Part shown: piece after piece, positions 1-7,577 of the stretch
Numbering within the stretch: position 1 is the stretch's first letter
How the letters are laid out: each line of letters begins with the position of its first letter
IMG/VR virus record: IMGVR_UViG_3300029286_002225
Coordinates: 1-21,654 of that record
Reading direction: 5' to 3' (one strand)
From: a virus
Length of the DNA stretch: 21,654 nucleotides
Notes under the pieces: generated by a model
Database searches by the model: none
Told to the model about the DNA's origin: nothing
The model's input: only the letters and a program-made list of their open reading frames with translations
Made by a program: the position numbers and the translations under genes

Positions 1-1
1 A

Positions 2-109
2 AATGTTCCGATTCAATGTATTTATTTTAAGGAAAGAATAAGTAAAATACACCCTATAAAAGATACTATAAGATTTATTAAACTATTGTGGAGGTATTAT
101 TGTGAATAA
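2..109 (+). CDS. GT2 glycosyltransferase (DPM1/GtrB-like), C-terminal fragment, cut by window edge
   Basis: An open frame runs in from the left edge and stops at TAA 107-109, giving the last 35 residues of a protein. The readable tail includes ERISKIHPIKDTIRFIKLLW. Many polyprenyl-phosphate or dolichol-phosphate mannose synthase-like GT2 transferases end with a similar pattern: a tyrosine-containing strand, then an E-x-S-K-I, a K-D-T-I-R-F helix and a basic end. The stop overlaps the GTG start of the next gene by 8 bases, which suits an operon. The family call rests on a short segment and is tentative; an open coding frame is fairly certain because the peptide is non-random and continuous with the operon. 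Confidence 0.55.
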   Translation, partial: NVPIQCIYFKERISKIHPIKDTIRFIKLLWRYYCE

Positions 110-1163
110 GCCTATTATGTTTTACCATGTAGATACATCTAATCGTGGAGATTGGGCTATTAAAAAAAGCATTGTAGAAGCTATTTCTAAGTATATTGAT
201 GTGCCATTTTCATTTTTTAGTGTTAAAAATGATGAATTAACTGAACAAAGGATATTAAAACAATTAAATACAGATTGTTCTGTTCTGATGGTCGCTGGAA
301 GTGGGCTTTATACTAATTACCCTAAATCAAGCGGATGGTATTTTCCATGTTCGACTAATTTGTTTGAAAAAATAAAAGTGCCTATTATATTATTTGGATT
401 AGGAAATAATCAAAATTTAAGGGGCAATGTATTAAATGATGAATTAAAAGACGAAACTAAAAAAAGTATTAAGTTGATAAATGACTTAGCTATTGTTTCT
501 ACAGTAAGAGATAAAAGAACTTTTAATATGTTAAATAATTTAGGTATAACTAAATGTAAACTCTTATTAGACCCTGGAAATTTCTTAGAAGTTCCTAAAG
601 TTAAAAAAGAAAAACGAGTTGCAATTCAGATTGCTCAACATGCACCAATTTTAGGTAGATTTGACGGAACGACTGAATTAAGAACCTATAATGTAAATGC
701 TTATGCTGAAATATCTAATTATTTAATAAGCAGGGGATATTCAGTAGTATTTATTTCTCATGATGCGTTGGAAAATAGCTTAATTGTTGATTTAAAGAAA
801 TTAGTTCCTGAATTAGAATATTTAAATTCAGATAATTTAGATGAAATGCTAAAAGAGTATGCTAAATGTCAGTTCAGTATTGGAATGAAGATGCACTCAA
901 ATATTATGTCATTTGCAGCAGGAACGCCTTTTATTTCTGTTTATTATGATGTAAAAACTCTTGAGTATTTAAAAATGATAAATTGGGATTATAAGGTATG
1001 TGTATTTGATAAATACCAAGATGACTTAAAATGGGAAGTAGATTATATGATAAGTGAAATAGAAGAAAAAATAACTATATTTGAAAATCTAAAATTACAA
1101 CATCAACCAATGTTTGATAAAGAAATAAAAAATATATGCAATATTATAAAGACTTCAATTTAA
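102..1163 (+). CDS. Polysaccharide pyruvyl transferase family protein
   Basis: This 353-aa protein resembles the polysaccharide pyruvyl transferase family (PF04230), whose members move a pyruvyl group from phosphoenolpyruvate onto sugars of cell-surface polymers, forming ketals. The N-terminal N-R-G-D-W-A-I at residues 14-20 matches the family's N-x-GD-x-A-I signature. A V-R-D-K-R-T segment near 135-140 matches the usual v-R-D-x-x-S block. The C-terminal G-M-K-M-H at 261-265, followed by A-A-G-T-P and a Y-D-x-K stretch, matches the R/K-x-H ... G-x-P ... Y-D-x-K signature. Length is normal for the family. The GTG start is chosen because GGAGG lies at 90-94 with a 7-base spacer. The 3' end overlaps the MurB-like gene by 28 bases, implying coupling. 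The acceptor sugar cannot be read from sequence. Confidence 0.85.
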   Translation: MNKPIMFYHVDTSNRGDWAIKKSIVEAISKYIDVPFSFFSVKNDELTEQRILKQLNTDCSVLMVAGSGLYTNYPKSSGWYFPCSTNLFEKIKVPIILFGLGNNQNLRGNVLNDELKDETKKSIKLINDLAIVSTVRDKRTFNMLNNLGITKCKLLLDPGNFLEVPKVKKEKRVAIQIAQHAPILGRFDGTTELRTYNVNAYAEISNYLISRGYSVVFISHDALENSLIVDLKKLVPELEYLNSDNLDEMLKEYAKCQFSIGMKMHSNIMSFAAGTPFISVYYDVKTLEYLKMINWDYKVCVFDKYQDDLKWEVDYMISEIEEKITIFENLKLQHQPMFDKEIKNICNIIKTSI

Positions 1164-1951
1164 AAAATTATAATTCTTTTCATCTTGATTCTGTAGCTAA
1201 AGAAATTTATTTCCCAGAATCTAATGGAGAACTACAATCTTTACTTATAGAATTAAAAGGTCAGAAATTTCATGTTCTATCTTATGGAACAAATGTTCTA
1301 TTAAATGGAACATTAAATAAAATTATTTGTTTAAGAAAAATGCCAAGCAATATTTGTTATGGTTTAGACAATGTAATGTCAGTAGATGCTAATCTATCTT
1401 TCAATATATTTATTAATGATATTATAAAACATAATTTAAATGGTATTGAAGGATTAATTGGAATTCCAGGAACTATAGGAGCAGCTATTTATGGAAATTC
1501 TGGTAGCGGAAATTATTGTATTTCTGATTATTTAGAATCTGTATGGACTATAGATTATAATGGAATATTTAATAGTTATTATAAAGAAAATTTACAATTC
1601 GGAAGAAGATATTCCATTTTTCAAGATAAAAAGGAAATAATATTAGATGCTATATTTAAATTTAATAAACAAGGAATAAATCAAGATATTATAAATAAAA
1701 CTATTGAATATAGAAAAACATTACCTAAATATCCAAGTGCAGGGGGATTGTTTAAAAATTGGCACGCATTAAAACCATATGAAAAAGAATTGATAGGATT
1801 TCAAATTGGTGATGCAGAAGTATCAGAAAAAATAAATATAATAATAAATAAGGGTAATGCTACTTATAATGATATTATTTCTTTAATAGAAATAATAAAA
1901 TGTAGAGTAAAAGAACCACTTGAATTAGAAGTAAAAATATTTAAGGATTAA
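1136..1951 (+). CDS. MurB-like FAD-dependent reductase homologue with altered active site
   Basis: This 271-aa protein has the fold and order of UDP-N-acetylenolpyruvoylglucosamine reductase (MurB), which reduces the enolpyruvyl ether of UDP-GlcNAc to the lactyl ether of UDP-MurNAc. The N-terminal L-K-N-Y-N-S-F (9-15) matches MurB's L-K-P-x-N-T-F. S-Y-G-T-N (49-53) corresponds to the FAD-binding G-x-G-S-N loop, and G-I-P-G-T-I-G at 109-115 is the classic PG-x-x-G loop. The C-terminal L-E-L-E-V (262-266) keeps the glutamates of MurB's L-E-P-E-V. The A-G-S-F-F-K-N block carrying the proton-donor serine reads A-G-G-L-F-K-N here (202-208), so Gly204 replaces that serine. The G-Y-R-D-S-I-F block reads F-G-R-R-Y-S-I-F (155-162). 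It is shorter than typical (about 300). It may be a reductase with other chemistry or a non-catalytic FAD binder. Confidence 0.8.
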   Translation: MQYYKDFNLKNYNSFHLDSVAKEIYFPESNGELQSLLIELKGQKFHVLSYGTNVLLNGTLNKIICLRKMPSNICYGLDNVMSVDANLSFNIFINDIIKHNLNGIEGLIGIPGTIGAAIYGNSGSGNYCISDYLESVWTIDYNGIFNSYYKENLQFGRRYSIFQDKKEIILDAIFKFNKQGINQDIINKTIEYRKTLPKYPSAGGLFKNWHALKPYEKELIGFQIGDAEVSEKINIIINKGNATYNDIISLIEIIKCRVKEPLELEVKIFKD

Positions 1952-1953
1952 TC

Positions 1954-3387
1954 ATGAAAATATTGTGGCTTTATGGAAGCAATGAAGAATGGGATGCTAT
2001 TAACCATTGGTATCATATGGATTGGGCTGAAGTTATTAAACAACAGCCTGGCGTTGAATTAATCGCTTATGGCTGGAATTTAGAACAAACTATATGGAAA
2101 AATTTAGCTCCAATTACTTTTAATACTTCTCTTGATGCTAAAGATTTGAAAAAGGATTTTAATTTCGATGTAATTATAATGGATAATAAAAATAGATTTT
2201 TTAGAAATCCAAAGAAAAAGAAAACTACAGGTTGGTTATCAGATAACTTTTTTGATGGAGTTGACAATATACCAAAAATTATGATAGAAGGAGATTATCA
2301 CCAACATAAATCACAATATTTAAATGAAAATTGGTTTAATAAATCTAAAATAGATTTGCTTTTACATAGGCATATTAGTAATATAGAAAGGTCTAAAAAA
2401 GATTTTCCAGATATTGATTGTGCTTGGCTTCCTTGTTCTGTAGATATTAAAAAATTTAAACCCAATAATTTAATAACAAGAATTCCTAAAATTTGTTTTA
2501 TAGGTGGATGGTCTCCTGGATTATATACTTACAGAAACTTAGCTGGAAATGCTTTAAAATCAACAGAATTATTACAGAATTATACTAAGAGATTATTAGG
2601 AAATGACTATATTAATTGCTTACAGTCTTATGTTTCCCATATAAATTGTTCAAGTAAATATAGCATAACAACTGCAAAAATGTTTGAAATAATGGCAAGT
2701 GGGTCTGTGTTATTTACAGATGCAGCAGAAGATTATGGATTATCTGAACTTTTTCCAAATAATTCATATTGCACTTATAAACGAGATGGAAGTAATGTTA
2801 TAGAAAAAGCTAAATTTATAATAAACGAGCCAGCCTATAGAGATTCAGCAACAAATAAAGCAGTTAAATGTATGCAAGAAAAACATACTCATGAAATACG
2901 AGCCAAAGAATTGATTAAAATAATCGAAAAAAAATTCAATATTAGTGAATCTTCTCTGCCCTTAAAATTAAAAATGATAAATAAAATGTGTTCTATTGAT
3001 GAAATTCAAAAAATATTGCAAATTAAACAATCTAATTTACCTGATACATCTATTGCTTTGAATAATAATAAATTAACTATATATGAACTATATAATAAAA
3101 TTAGTTCTTTAAATATAAAATTTTGGTTATTAAAAGAATCGTGTTTAGAAGTTATGCTTCATTGTAAATTACCAGAAAATCAATTAACTATAGGAGTAGA
3201 AACATCTGAAATAAAGGAATTAATAAAAAATGCGATACAGGATGATAGGGTAATTATTTTTATTGAGCCAAATAGATTTGTTAAAAAAATGATGAGAATA
3301 CACGAAAATGGAATACTTGTTCCTAAACCTGTAGTAGAATATTTGGCTAAATTGTATGGGAACGAAATAAAAATGGATATACAATGA
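1954..3387 (+). CDS. CgeB-like glycosyltransferase fused to a degenerate LicD-like domain
   Basis: This 477-aa protein has two parts. Residues 1-328 look like a GT-B transferase of the Glyco_trans_1_2/CgeB type (PF13524): an M-K-I-L-W-L-Y-G start strand, H-R-H at 138-140, P-C-S-V-D at 160-164, and the nucleotide-sugar-binding region K-M-F-E-I-M-A-S-G-S at 242-251 followed by D-Y-G-L. Residues about 370-472 have no counterpart in the neighbouring paralogue and resemble the LicD/nucleotidyltransferase-like family. They show a K-F-W-L-L strand at 389-393 and a V-P-K-P-x-x-E-Y-L-A-K-L-Y-G ending at 456-469, close to LicD's C-terminal pattern. The usual G-G/T-L-L-G and D-x-D-x-D catalytic positions are absent. 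It starts 2 bases after the MurB-like stop and overlaps the next gene by ATGA. The acceptor is unknown. Confidence 0.75.
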   Translation: MKILWLYGSNEEWDAINHWYHMDWAEVIKQQPGVELIAYGWNLEQTIWKNLAPITFNTSLDAKDLKKDFNFDVIIMDNKNRFFRNPKKKKTTGWLSDNFFDGVDNIPKIMIEGDYHQHKSQYLNENWFNKSKIDLLLHRHISNIERSKKDFPDIDCAWLPCSVDIKKFKPNNLITRIPKICFIGGWSPGLYTYRNLAGNALKSTELLQNYTKRLLGNDYINCLQSYVSHINCSSKYSITTAKMFEIMASGSVLFTDAAEDYGLSELFPNNSYCTYKRDGSNVIEKAKFIINEPAYRDSATNKAVKCMQEKHTHEIRAKELIKIIEKKFNISESSLPLKLKMINKMCSIDEIQKILQIKQSNLPDTSIALNNNKLTIYELYNKISSLNIKFWLLKESCLEVMLHCKLPENQLTIGVETSEIKELIKNAIQDDRVIIFIEPNRFVKKMMRIHENGILVPKPVVEYLAKLYGNEIKMDIQ

Positions 3388-4352
3388 AAATACTTTGGCT
3401 ATACGGATTAATGCCTGGATATGACCATAACCATTGGTATCATATGGGCTTTGCTAAAATACTTAAACAGCAAAATTCTCAAAATTTATTAGCTTATGGA
3501 TTTGGCTTAAAAAATTTATATCCAGACTTAGCTCCTATAGATTTTGATAGCAATATTACTGCATCTGATTTAAAAAAAGAATTTGATTTTGATGTAGTTA
3601 TTATGGATAATAGATATAGATTTTTTCGTAGATTAAATAAATTACAATATAGTAAATTTTTTAATAATTTAACTAATGTTCCTAAAATTATGATTGAGGG
3701 AGATTTTCATTTACATAGACGAGAATATTTAGCTCAAAATTGGTTAAAAAATAATGAAATAGATTTAATATTACACAGGCATTTAAAAAATCTTATTTTA
3801 GGAAAAAAATTATTTCCTGAAATAAATCATTTATGGTTTCCTTGTTCAGTTGACACTGATATTTTTAAACCTAATTTAAGTATTAAAAGAATTCCTTTAA
3901 TATTTACAATAAATTATGGATTTGCTACAAAAATTTATCCATATAGAAATTTAGTAACTAAAATTTTAGAACCTGAACATTTAATTAAAAAATCTAATGG
4001 TGTTTTAGAAAGCACAAATTATATAGAATGTTTACAATCTTATATTTCACATATAAGCGATTCAAGCGTTTGTCATGTAGATGTAGCAAAAATGTTTGAA
4101 ATAATGGCTTCTGGTTCTGTGCTGTTAGCAGATAAGGGAGATGATTATGGATTAAAAAAATTATTTCCTATTAATTCGTATTGTTCTTATAAAAGAGACG
4201 GAAGTGATATTATTGAAATGGCTAAATTAATTATAAATAATAAAGATTATGTGCAAGTTTTAACAAAAAATGGAGTAGATTGTATTAATAAAAAACATAG
4301 TCATATAATAAGAGCTAATGAATTGATAAATATAATTAAGGATATATTATGA
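3384..4352 (+). CDS. CgeB-like glycosyltransferase, paralogue of the preceding gene
   Basis: This 322-aa protein aligns along its whole length with residues 1-328 of the upstream protein. Shared blocks include an M-K-I-L-W-L-Y-G start, N-H-W-Y-H-M, P-K-I-M-I-E-G-D, L-H-R-H, P-C-S-V-D, C-L-Q-S-Y and A-K-M-F-E-I-M-A-S-G-S. It ends where the LicD-like extension of its neighbour begins. The pair is best explained by tandem duplication followed by gain or loss of the extra domain. The GT-B type and PF13524-like C-terminal half suggest sugar transfer from a nucleotide sugar. Both ends use ATGA overlaps (with the gene before at 3384-3387 and after at 4349-4352), so translation is probably coupled. 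Donor and acceptor are not known. Confidence 0.78.
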   Translation: MKILWLYGLMPGYDHNHWYHMGFAKILKQQNSQNLLAYGFGLKNLYPDLAPIDFDSNITASDLKKEFDFDVVIMDNRYRFFRRLNKLQYSKFFNNLTNVPKIMIEGDFHLHRREYLAQNWLKNNEIDLILHRHLKNLILGKKLFPEINHLWFPCSVDTDIFKPNLSIKRIPLIFTINYGFATKIYPYRNLVTKILEPEHLIKKSNGVLESTNYIECLQSYISHISDSSVCHVDVAKMFEIMASGSVLLADKGDDYGLKKLFPINSYCSYKRDGSDIIEMAKLIINNKDYVQVLTKNGVDCINKKHSHIIRANELINIIKDIL

Positions 4353-5122
4353 AAGTTGCTATCATTCTTACAACTTTTTTAAGAGACAATTTGCTATATA
4401 AAACTCTACAAACAATTGTAGATAATCCTGTAAGCGATTGTATACTTTTGATTGCAGACCAGGGGTATTCATCAGATGAGAAAAGCATTACAGTTGATTA
4501 TACAAAATCTCAGATACCATGCGAATATTATAAATTACCATTTGATTGCGGTGCATATTTTGCTCGTAACTTTTTAGTTAAAAAAGCTCAGGAATTAGGA
4601 TGTGATTATTGTTTGATTTCTGCCGATTCAATTCAATTTAAAGAAAAATATAATTTTGAACCCATTATTAATTTTTTAAATAGTAATGAAAAAATAGCTC
4701 TTTGTGGCTTTGAATTGGAAGACAGCAAATGTGCATGGGAGTATGAAATGGAACTTACTAAGAAAGGTATAAAATTTTTATATCCTACTAAATTTATAAC
4801 TGTTAATGAAATAAAATATACAAAAGTAGATATATGTAGAAATATATATCTTGCAAAAACAAAAGCATTAATTGACAGTCCTTATGATGAAGAATTAAAA
4901 TTAGGTGGACATGAATTAAATTTTTGGAATTTAAAACAAAAAGGTTGGGAATGTTATTGGACTGATTCTTTAATATTTAAAAGAGTTTCTAATACTAATA
5001 ATGAATATTCTGAATATAGAAAAAGATTTAGTGATTATTTACAAATAGCTAAACAAAAATTAGGAATAACTGGATGGGTAATTTACCCTCCAAAGATTAG
5101 GACAAAAAATAATTCTAAATAA
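4349..5122 (+). CDS. Small GT-A fold glycosyltransferase (GT2-like)
   Basis: A 257-aa protein with the layout of a compact GT-A transferase: an initial strand A-I-I-L-T-T-F-L-R (4-12), a middle strand ending L-I-A-D-Q-G, then L-P-F-D-C-G-A-Y-F-A-R-N, a helix, and C-D-Y-C-L-I-S-A-D-S where the A-D-S takes the place of the usual metal-binding D-x-D. Near the C terminus G-G-H-E-L-N-F-W fits the acceptor-side G-G-x-E/D motif of GT2 and galactosyltransferase-like enzymes, with E as candidate catalytic base. It overlaps the previous gene by ATGA. The single aspartate in place of D-x-D is a noticeable difference and could alter metal use. Family assignment is by motif only. Confidence 0.68.
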   Translation: MKVAIILTTFLRDNLLYKTLQTIVDNPVSDCILLIADQGYSSDEKSITVDYTKSQIPCEYYKLPFDCGAYFARNFLVKKAQELGCDYCLISADSIQFKEKYNFEPIINFLNSNEKIALCGFELEDSKCAWEYEMELTKKGIKFLYPTKFITVNEIKYTKVDICRNIYLAKTKALIDSPYDEELKLGGHELNFWNLKQKGWECYWTDSLIFKRVSNTNNEYSEYRKRFSDYLQIAKQKLGITGWVIYPPKIRTKNNSK

Positions 5123-5153
5123 TCATAAGTTATTATAAATAAAGGACTTAAAC

Positions 5154-5849
5154 ATGACAAAAAATAAGACAAAAAAAGAGAAAATAATAAAACTTATTGA
5201 TATAACTAAGATACGCTTTGGTATAGAAATTGAAGTTGAATTTTCTAATCCAGAATTGGGAGATAAACTAATTAAAAGACATAAAGTTCTTGATGGCTGG
5301 ACTATAGATTACGATGGAAGTTTGGATGGGGGAGCTGAATATCGCCCAAAAAATAGCAATCATCTTTATTGGAACGAAGAAACTCTAATGGAAATTAAAG
5401 AAATTCTTGCTCTTATAAAGTGCCACAGAGGAAAGGTAAGCAAACGCTGCGGACTCCATATTCACATTGATTGTAAACATTTCTCAGATAAACAAATTTT
5501 ATTCATTATAAAAGAATTTATTGCTTGCCAAAAATATATTGTTAAAACATTTGAAGTCCATCCAGATAGATTAAAAGAAACTTGTCAATTGCTTCCAAGA
5601 GAAGGAATATCTAAATTATCAGAAATACAAATTCATAATTTCAGAAAACAAAGTCAAGAATGGAATTATGATGGATATGATGGCTTACTTGATGAAAAAT
5701 ATCAGGCGTTAAATATTTCACATTTAGCTAAAGGAAATTATTCTACTTTAGAATTTCGATTATTTGATTCTACTCTATCATATAAAAAATTAAAAGCTCA
5801 AATAAAGTGGACTTTAGAATTTATTAAAAGGAGTGTTGAGCGTGAATAA
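5154..5849 (+). CDS. Putative amidoligase (Amidoligase_2-like, COOH-NH2 ligase)
   Basis: This 231-aa protein carries the motif set of the Amidoligase_2 family (PF12224), glutamine-synthetase-fold enzymes predicted to join a carboxylate to an amine with ATP. Visible blocks are F-G-I-E-I-E-V (22-28), D-Y-D-G-S-L (52-57), G-A-E-Y-R-P (60-65), C-G-L-H-I-H-I-D (99-106), Y-Q-A-L-N-I (183-188) and L-E-F-R-L-F (199-204). The glutamates, histidines and final arginine match the expected metal and ATP ligands. AAAGGA precedes the ATG. The 31-base gap upstream is one of the larger ones in this block, but strand and spacing still fit one transcript. Such genes are known in phages and have been proposed to modify cell-wall peptides or proteins; the substrate here is unknown. 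Glycosyltransferases on both sides favour a surface-glycan or glycopeptide role. Confidence 0.78.
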   Translation: MTKNKTKKEKIIKLIDITKIRFGIEIEVEFSNPELGDKLIKRHKVLDGWTIDYDGSLDGGAEYRPKNSNHLYWNEETLMEIKEILALIKCHRGKVSKRCGLHIHIDCKHFSDKQILFIIKEFIACQKYIVKTFEVHPDRLKETCQLLPREGISKLSEIQIHNFRKQSQEWNYDGYDGLLDEKYQALNISHLAKGNYSTLEFRLFDSTLSYKKLKAQIKWTLEFIKRSVERE

Positions 5850-6519
5850 ATGTAAAATTTGTAAAATTCCAATCAGTAAATGGTCTATATTAGGATATTG
5901 TAAATCGTGTTCTAATAAATTTGCACACAAACGAGAAATAACCAAGCATTATTGTATAAACTGTAAAATAAATGAAATTAGTATAACCAATTTTTTATAT
6001 GGAAAACAAAGATGCAGAGTTTGTTCAAAACCAAAAATTAATCCTATGTTTGGTAAGAAAAGACCAGATTTAATTTTAAGAAATATAAAAAATAGAAAAC
6101 ATCCTATTAATCATTGTGTTGATTGTAAAAAAATAATTGCAATTCAATATACCAGATGTGAAAAGTGCTGGCGTAAATTTGCTGTAGGTAAAAATCATCC
6201 TTGTTTTGGAAAAATAGCATCTCATGGAAAATGGTCTAAATATAAAAATACTCGGATGAGAAGTTCATGGGAAATAAAATATGCAAAATATCTTGATAAT
6301 CAAAAAGTTAAATGGTTCTATGAACCAAAGGCGTTTGACTTAGGTAATACAACTTATACTCCAGACTTTTATCTTCCTGAAACTAACGAATATATAGAAA
6401 TAAAAGGATATTGGAGAGATGATGCAAAAATAAAATTTGAATTATTTAAGCAAATATATTCTAAAATAAAAATAACAATTTTAATGAAAAAAGAACTGAA
6501 AAAATTAAAAATAATATGA
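5842..6519 (+). CDS. Freestanding homing endonuclease: zinc ribbons plus PD-(D/E)XK nuclease
   Basis: The protein (225 aa from the chosen start) has three Cys4 zinc-ribbon modules: C4/C7/C20/C23, C38/C41/C58/C61 and C92/C95/C106/C109. NUMOD3-like patches (M-F-G-K-K-R-P and H-P-C-F-G-K) sit between and after them. The C-terminal 90 residues form a PD-(D/E)XK-like nuclease: M-R-S-S-W-E (Glu144), T-P-D-F (Asp175) and Y-I-E-I-K-G (Glu186, Lys188). The zinc modules probably recognise DNA and the C-terminal domain cuts it. GTG 5842 is preferred because AAAAGGAG at 5826-5833 then sits 8 bases upstream; GTG 5833 would overlap that site. It overlaps the amidoligase by 8 bases and the next gene by ATGA. 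The nuclease half is about two-thirds identical by eye to the endonuclease at 13030-13710, while the N-terminal halves differ. Confidence 0.82.
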   Translation: MNKCKICKIPISKWSILGYCKSCSNKFAHKREITKHYCINCKINEISITNFLYGKQRCRVCSKPKINPMFGKKRPDLILRNIKNRKHPINHCVDCKKIIAIQYTRCEKCWRKFAVGKNHPCFGKIASHGKWSKYKNTRMRSSWEIKYAKYLDNQKVKWFYEPKAFDLGNTTYTPDFYLPETNEYIEIKGYWRDDAKIKFELFKQIYSKIKITILMKKELKKLKII

Positions 6520-7577
6520 AAACTCTTACATTAGCCCTTATGGTCAAGAATGAATCTAAGGTAATAGAAAGATGTCTTTCTTCTGTGAAAGATATTGTAG
6601 ATTATATGGTAATAGTTGATACTGGAAGCACAGATAATACAATTGAATTAGTAGAAAATTTTCTTATAAATAATCATATTAAAGGAGAAATTCGTAAAAA
6701 AGATTGGAAAAATTTTGGTCATAATAAAATAGAAACTATTAATTTAGCAAAATCACAAGCTGATTATATTCTTTGGATGGATGCAGATGATGTTATTATA
6801 AATGATAAATTTGATAAAAATCAATTAGTGGATGATGCTTATTATTTAAGATATGATGGAAATCTTGATTATGTTAATTTAAGAATAATAAAAAGTAATT
6901 TAAATTGGAATTGTGTTGGTGTAGTTCATACTTATTTAGATTGTAAAGAAGCTAAACAGCCATTTAAAGAATTAAATACATTAAAAATTAAAACTTTTAA
7001 TGATGGGTCTACTGATAGGGATGATGTAAAATTATTATTAGATGCCCTAAAAGCTGAACCAAATAATAAAAGGTATCATTTTTATTTAGCACAAAGTTAT
7101 AAAGATAAAGGTGATTATAATAATGCTATTATTTATTATAAAAAAAGAATTGATTTAGGTGGATGGGAAGAAGAAATATTTTATAGTAAATATATGATTG
7201 GTTTTTGTTATGAAAGATTAAAAGAAATAGAAAAAGCAAAAAGTTGGTATTTATCTGCATATGAATTTAGACCATCCAGGGCAGAACCTTTGCATAAATT
7301 AATTGTATTATGTAGATATTTAAAAGAATTTAATCAAGCATATTTATTCGCAAAAAAAGCTAATGAAATATCATATCCAAAAGATTTACTTTTTATAGAA
7401 AAACAAATTTATTATTTTAGAATATTAGATGAATTGGCTATCGCAGCTTATTGGATAAAACATTATAGAGAATGTAGACAATTATGTAATATATTATTAA
7501 AAAAAGAACTACCTAAAGAAGATAGAATTAGAATAGAAAATAATTTAAAGTATGCAGAAAAAGGGATAATCAATTGA
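6516..7577 (+). CDS. GT2 glycosyltransferase with C-terminal TPR repeats
   Basis: This 353-aa protein begins with a GT2 GT-A domain: A-L-M-V-K-N-E-S (7-14), V-D-T-G-S-T-D-N (34-41) and the metal-binding W-M-D-A-D-D at 87-92. From about residue 185 it consists of helical pairs with TPR character, such as H-F-Y-L-A-Q-S-Y-K-D-K-G-D-Y-N-N-A and K-Y-M-I-G-F-C-Y-E-R-L-K-E-I-E-K-A. This arrangement is common in bacterial and phage SunS-like or protein-glycosylating transferases, where the TPR part can bind a peptide or glycan acceptor. A protein acceptor is therefore plausible but not shown. It starts in an ATGA overlap with the endonuclease and ends in a TTGA overlap with the next gene. Confidence 0.83.
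   Translation: MKTLTLALMVKNESKVIERCLSSVKDIVDYMVIVDTGSTDNTIELVENFLINNHIKGEIRKKDWKNFGHNKIETINLAKSQADYILWMDADDVIINDKFDKNQLVDDAYYLRYDGNLDYVNLRIIKSNLNWNCVGVVHTYLDCKEAKQPFKELNTLKIKTFNDGSTDRDDVKLLLDALKAEPNNKRYHFYLAQSYKDKGDYNNAIIYYKKRIDLGGWEEEIFYSKYMIGFCYERLKEIEKAKSWYLSAYEFRPSRAEPLHKLIVLCRYLKEFNQAYLFAKKANEISYPKDLLFIEKQIYYFRILDELAIAAYWIKHYRECRQLCNILLKKELPKEDRIRIENNLKYAEKGIIN

Noticed and set aside
1-30. Short frame ending at TAA 28-30 as the upstream gene's end
   Set aside because: The other open frame, ending at 107-109, gives a GT2-like C terminus and overlaps the next gene in operon fashion, so it is preferred.
2262-2286. TTGACA followed by TATGAT inside a glycosyltransferase gene
   Set aside because: The spacer is only about 13 bases, too short for a sigma-70 promoter, and the site lies inside a well-supported coding region.
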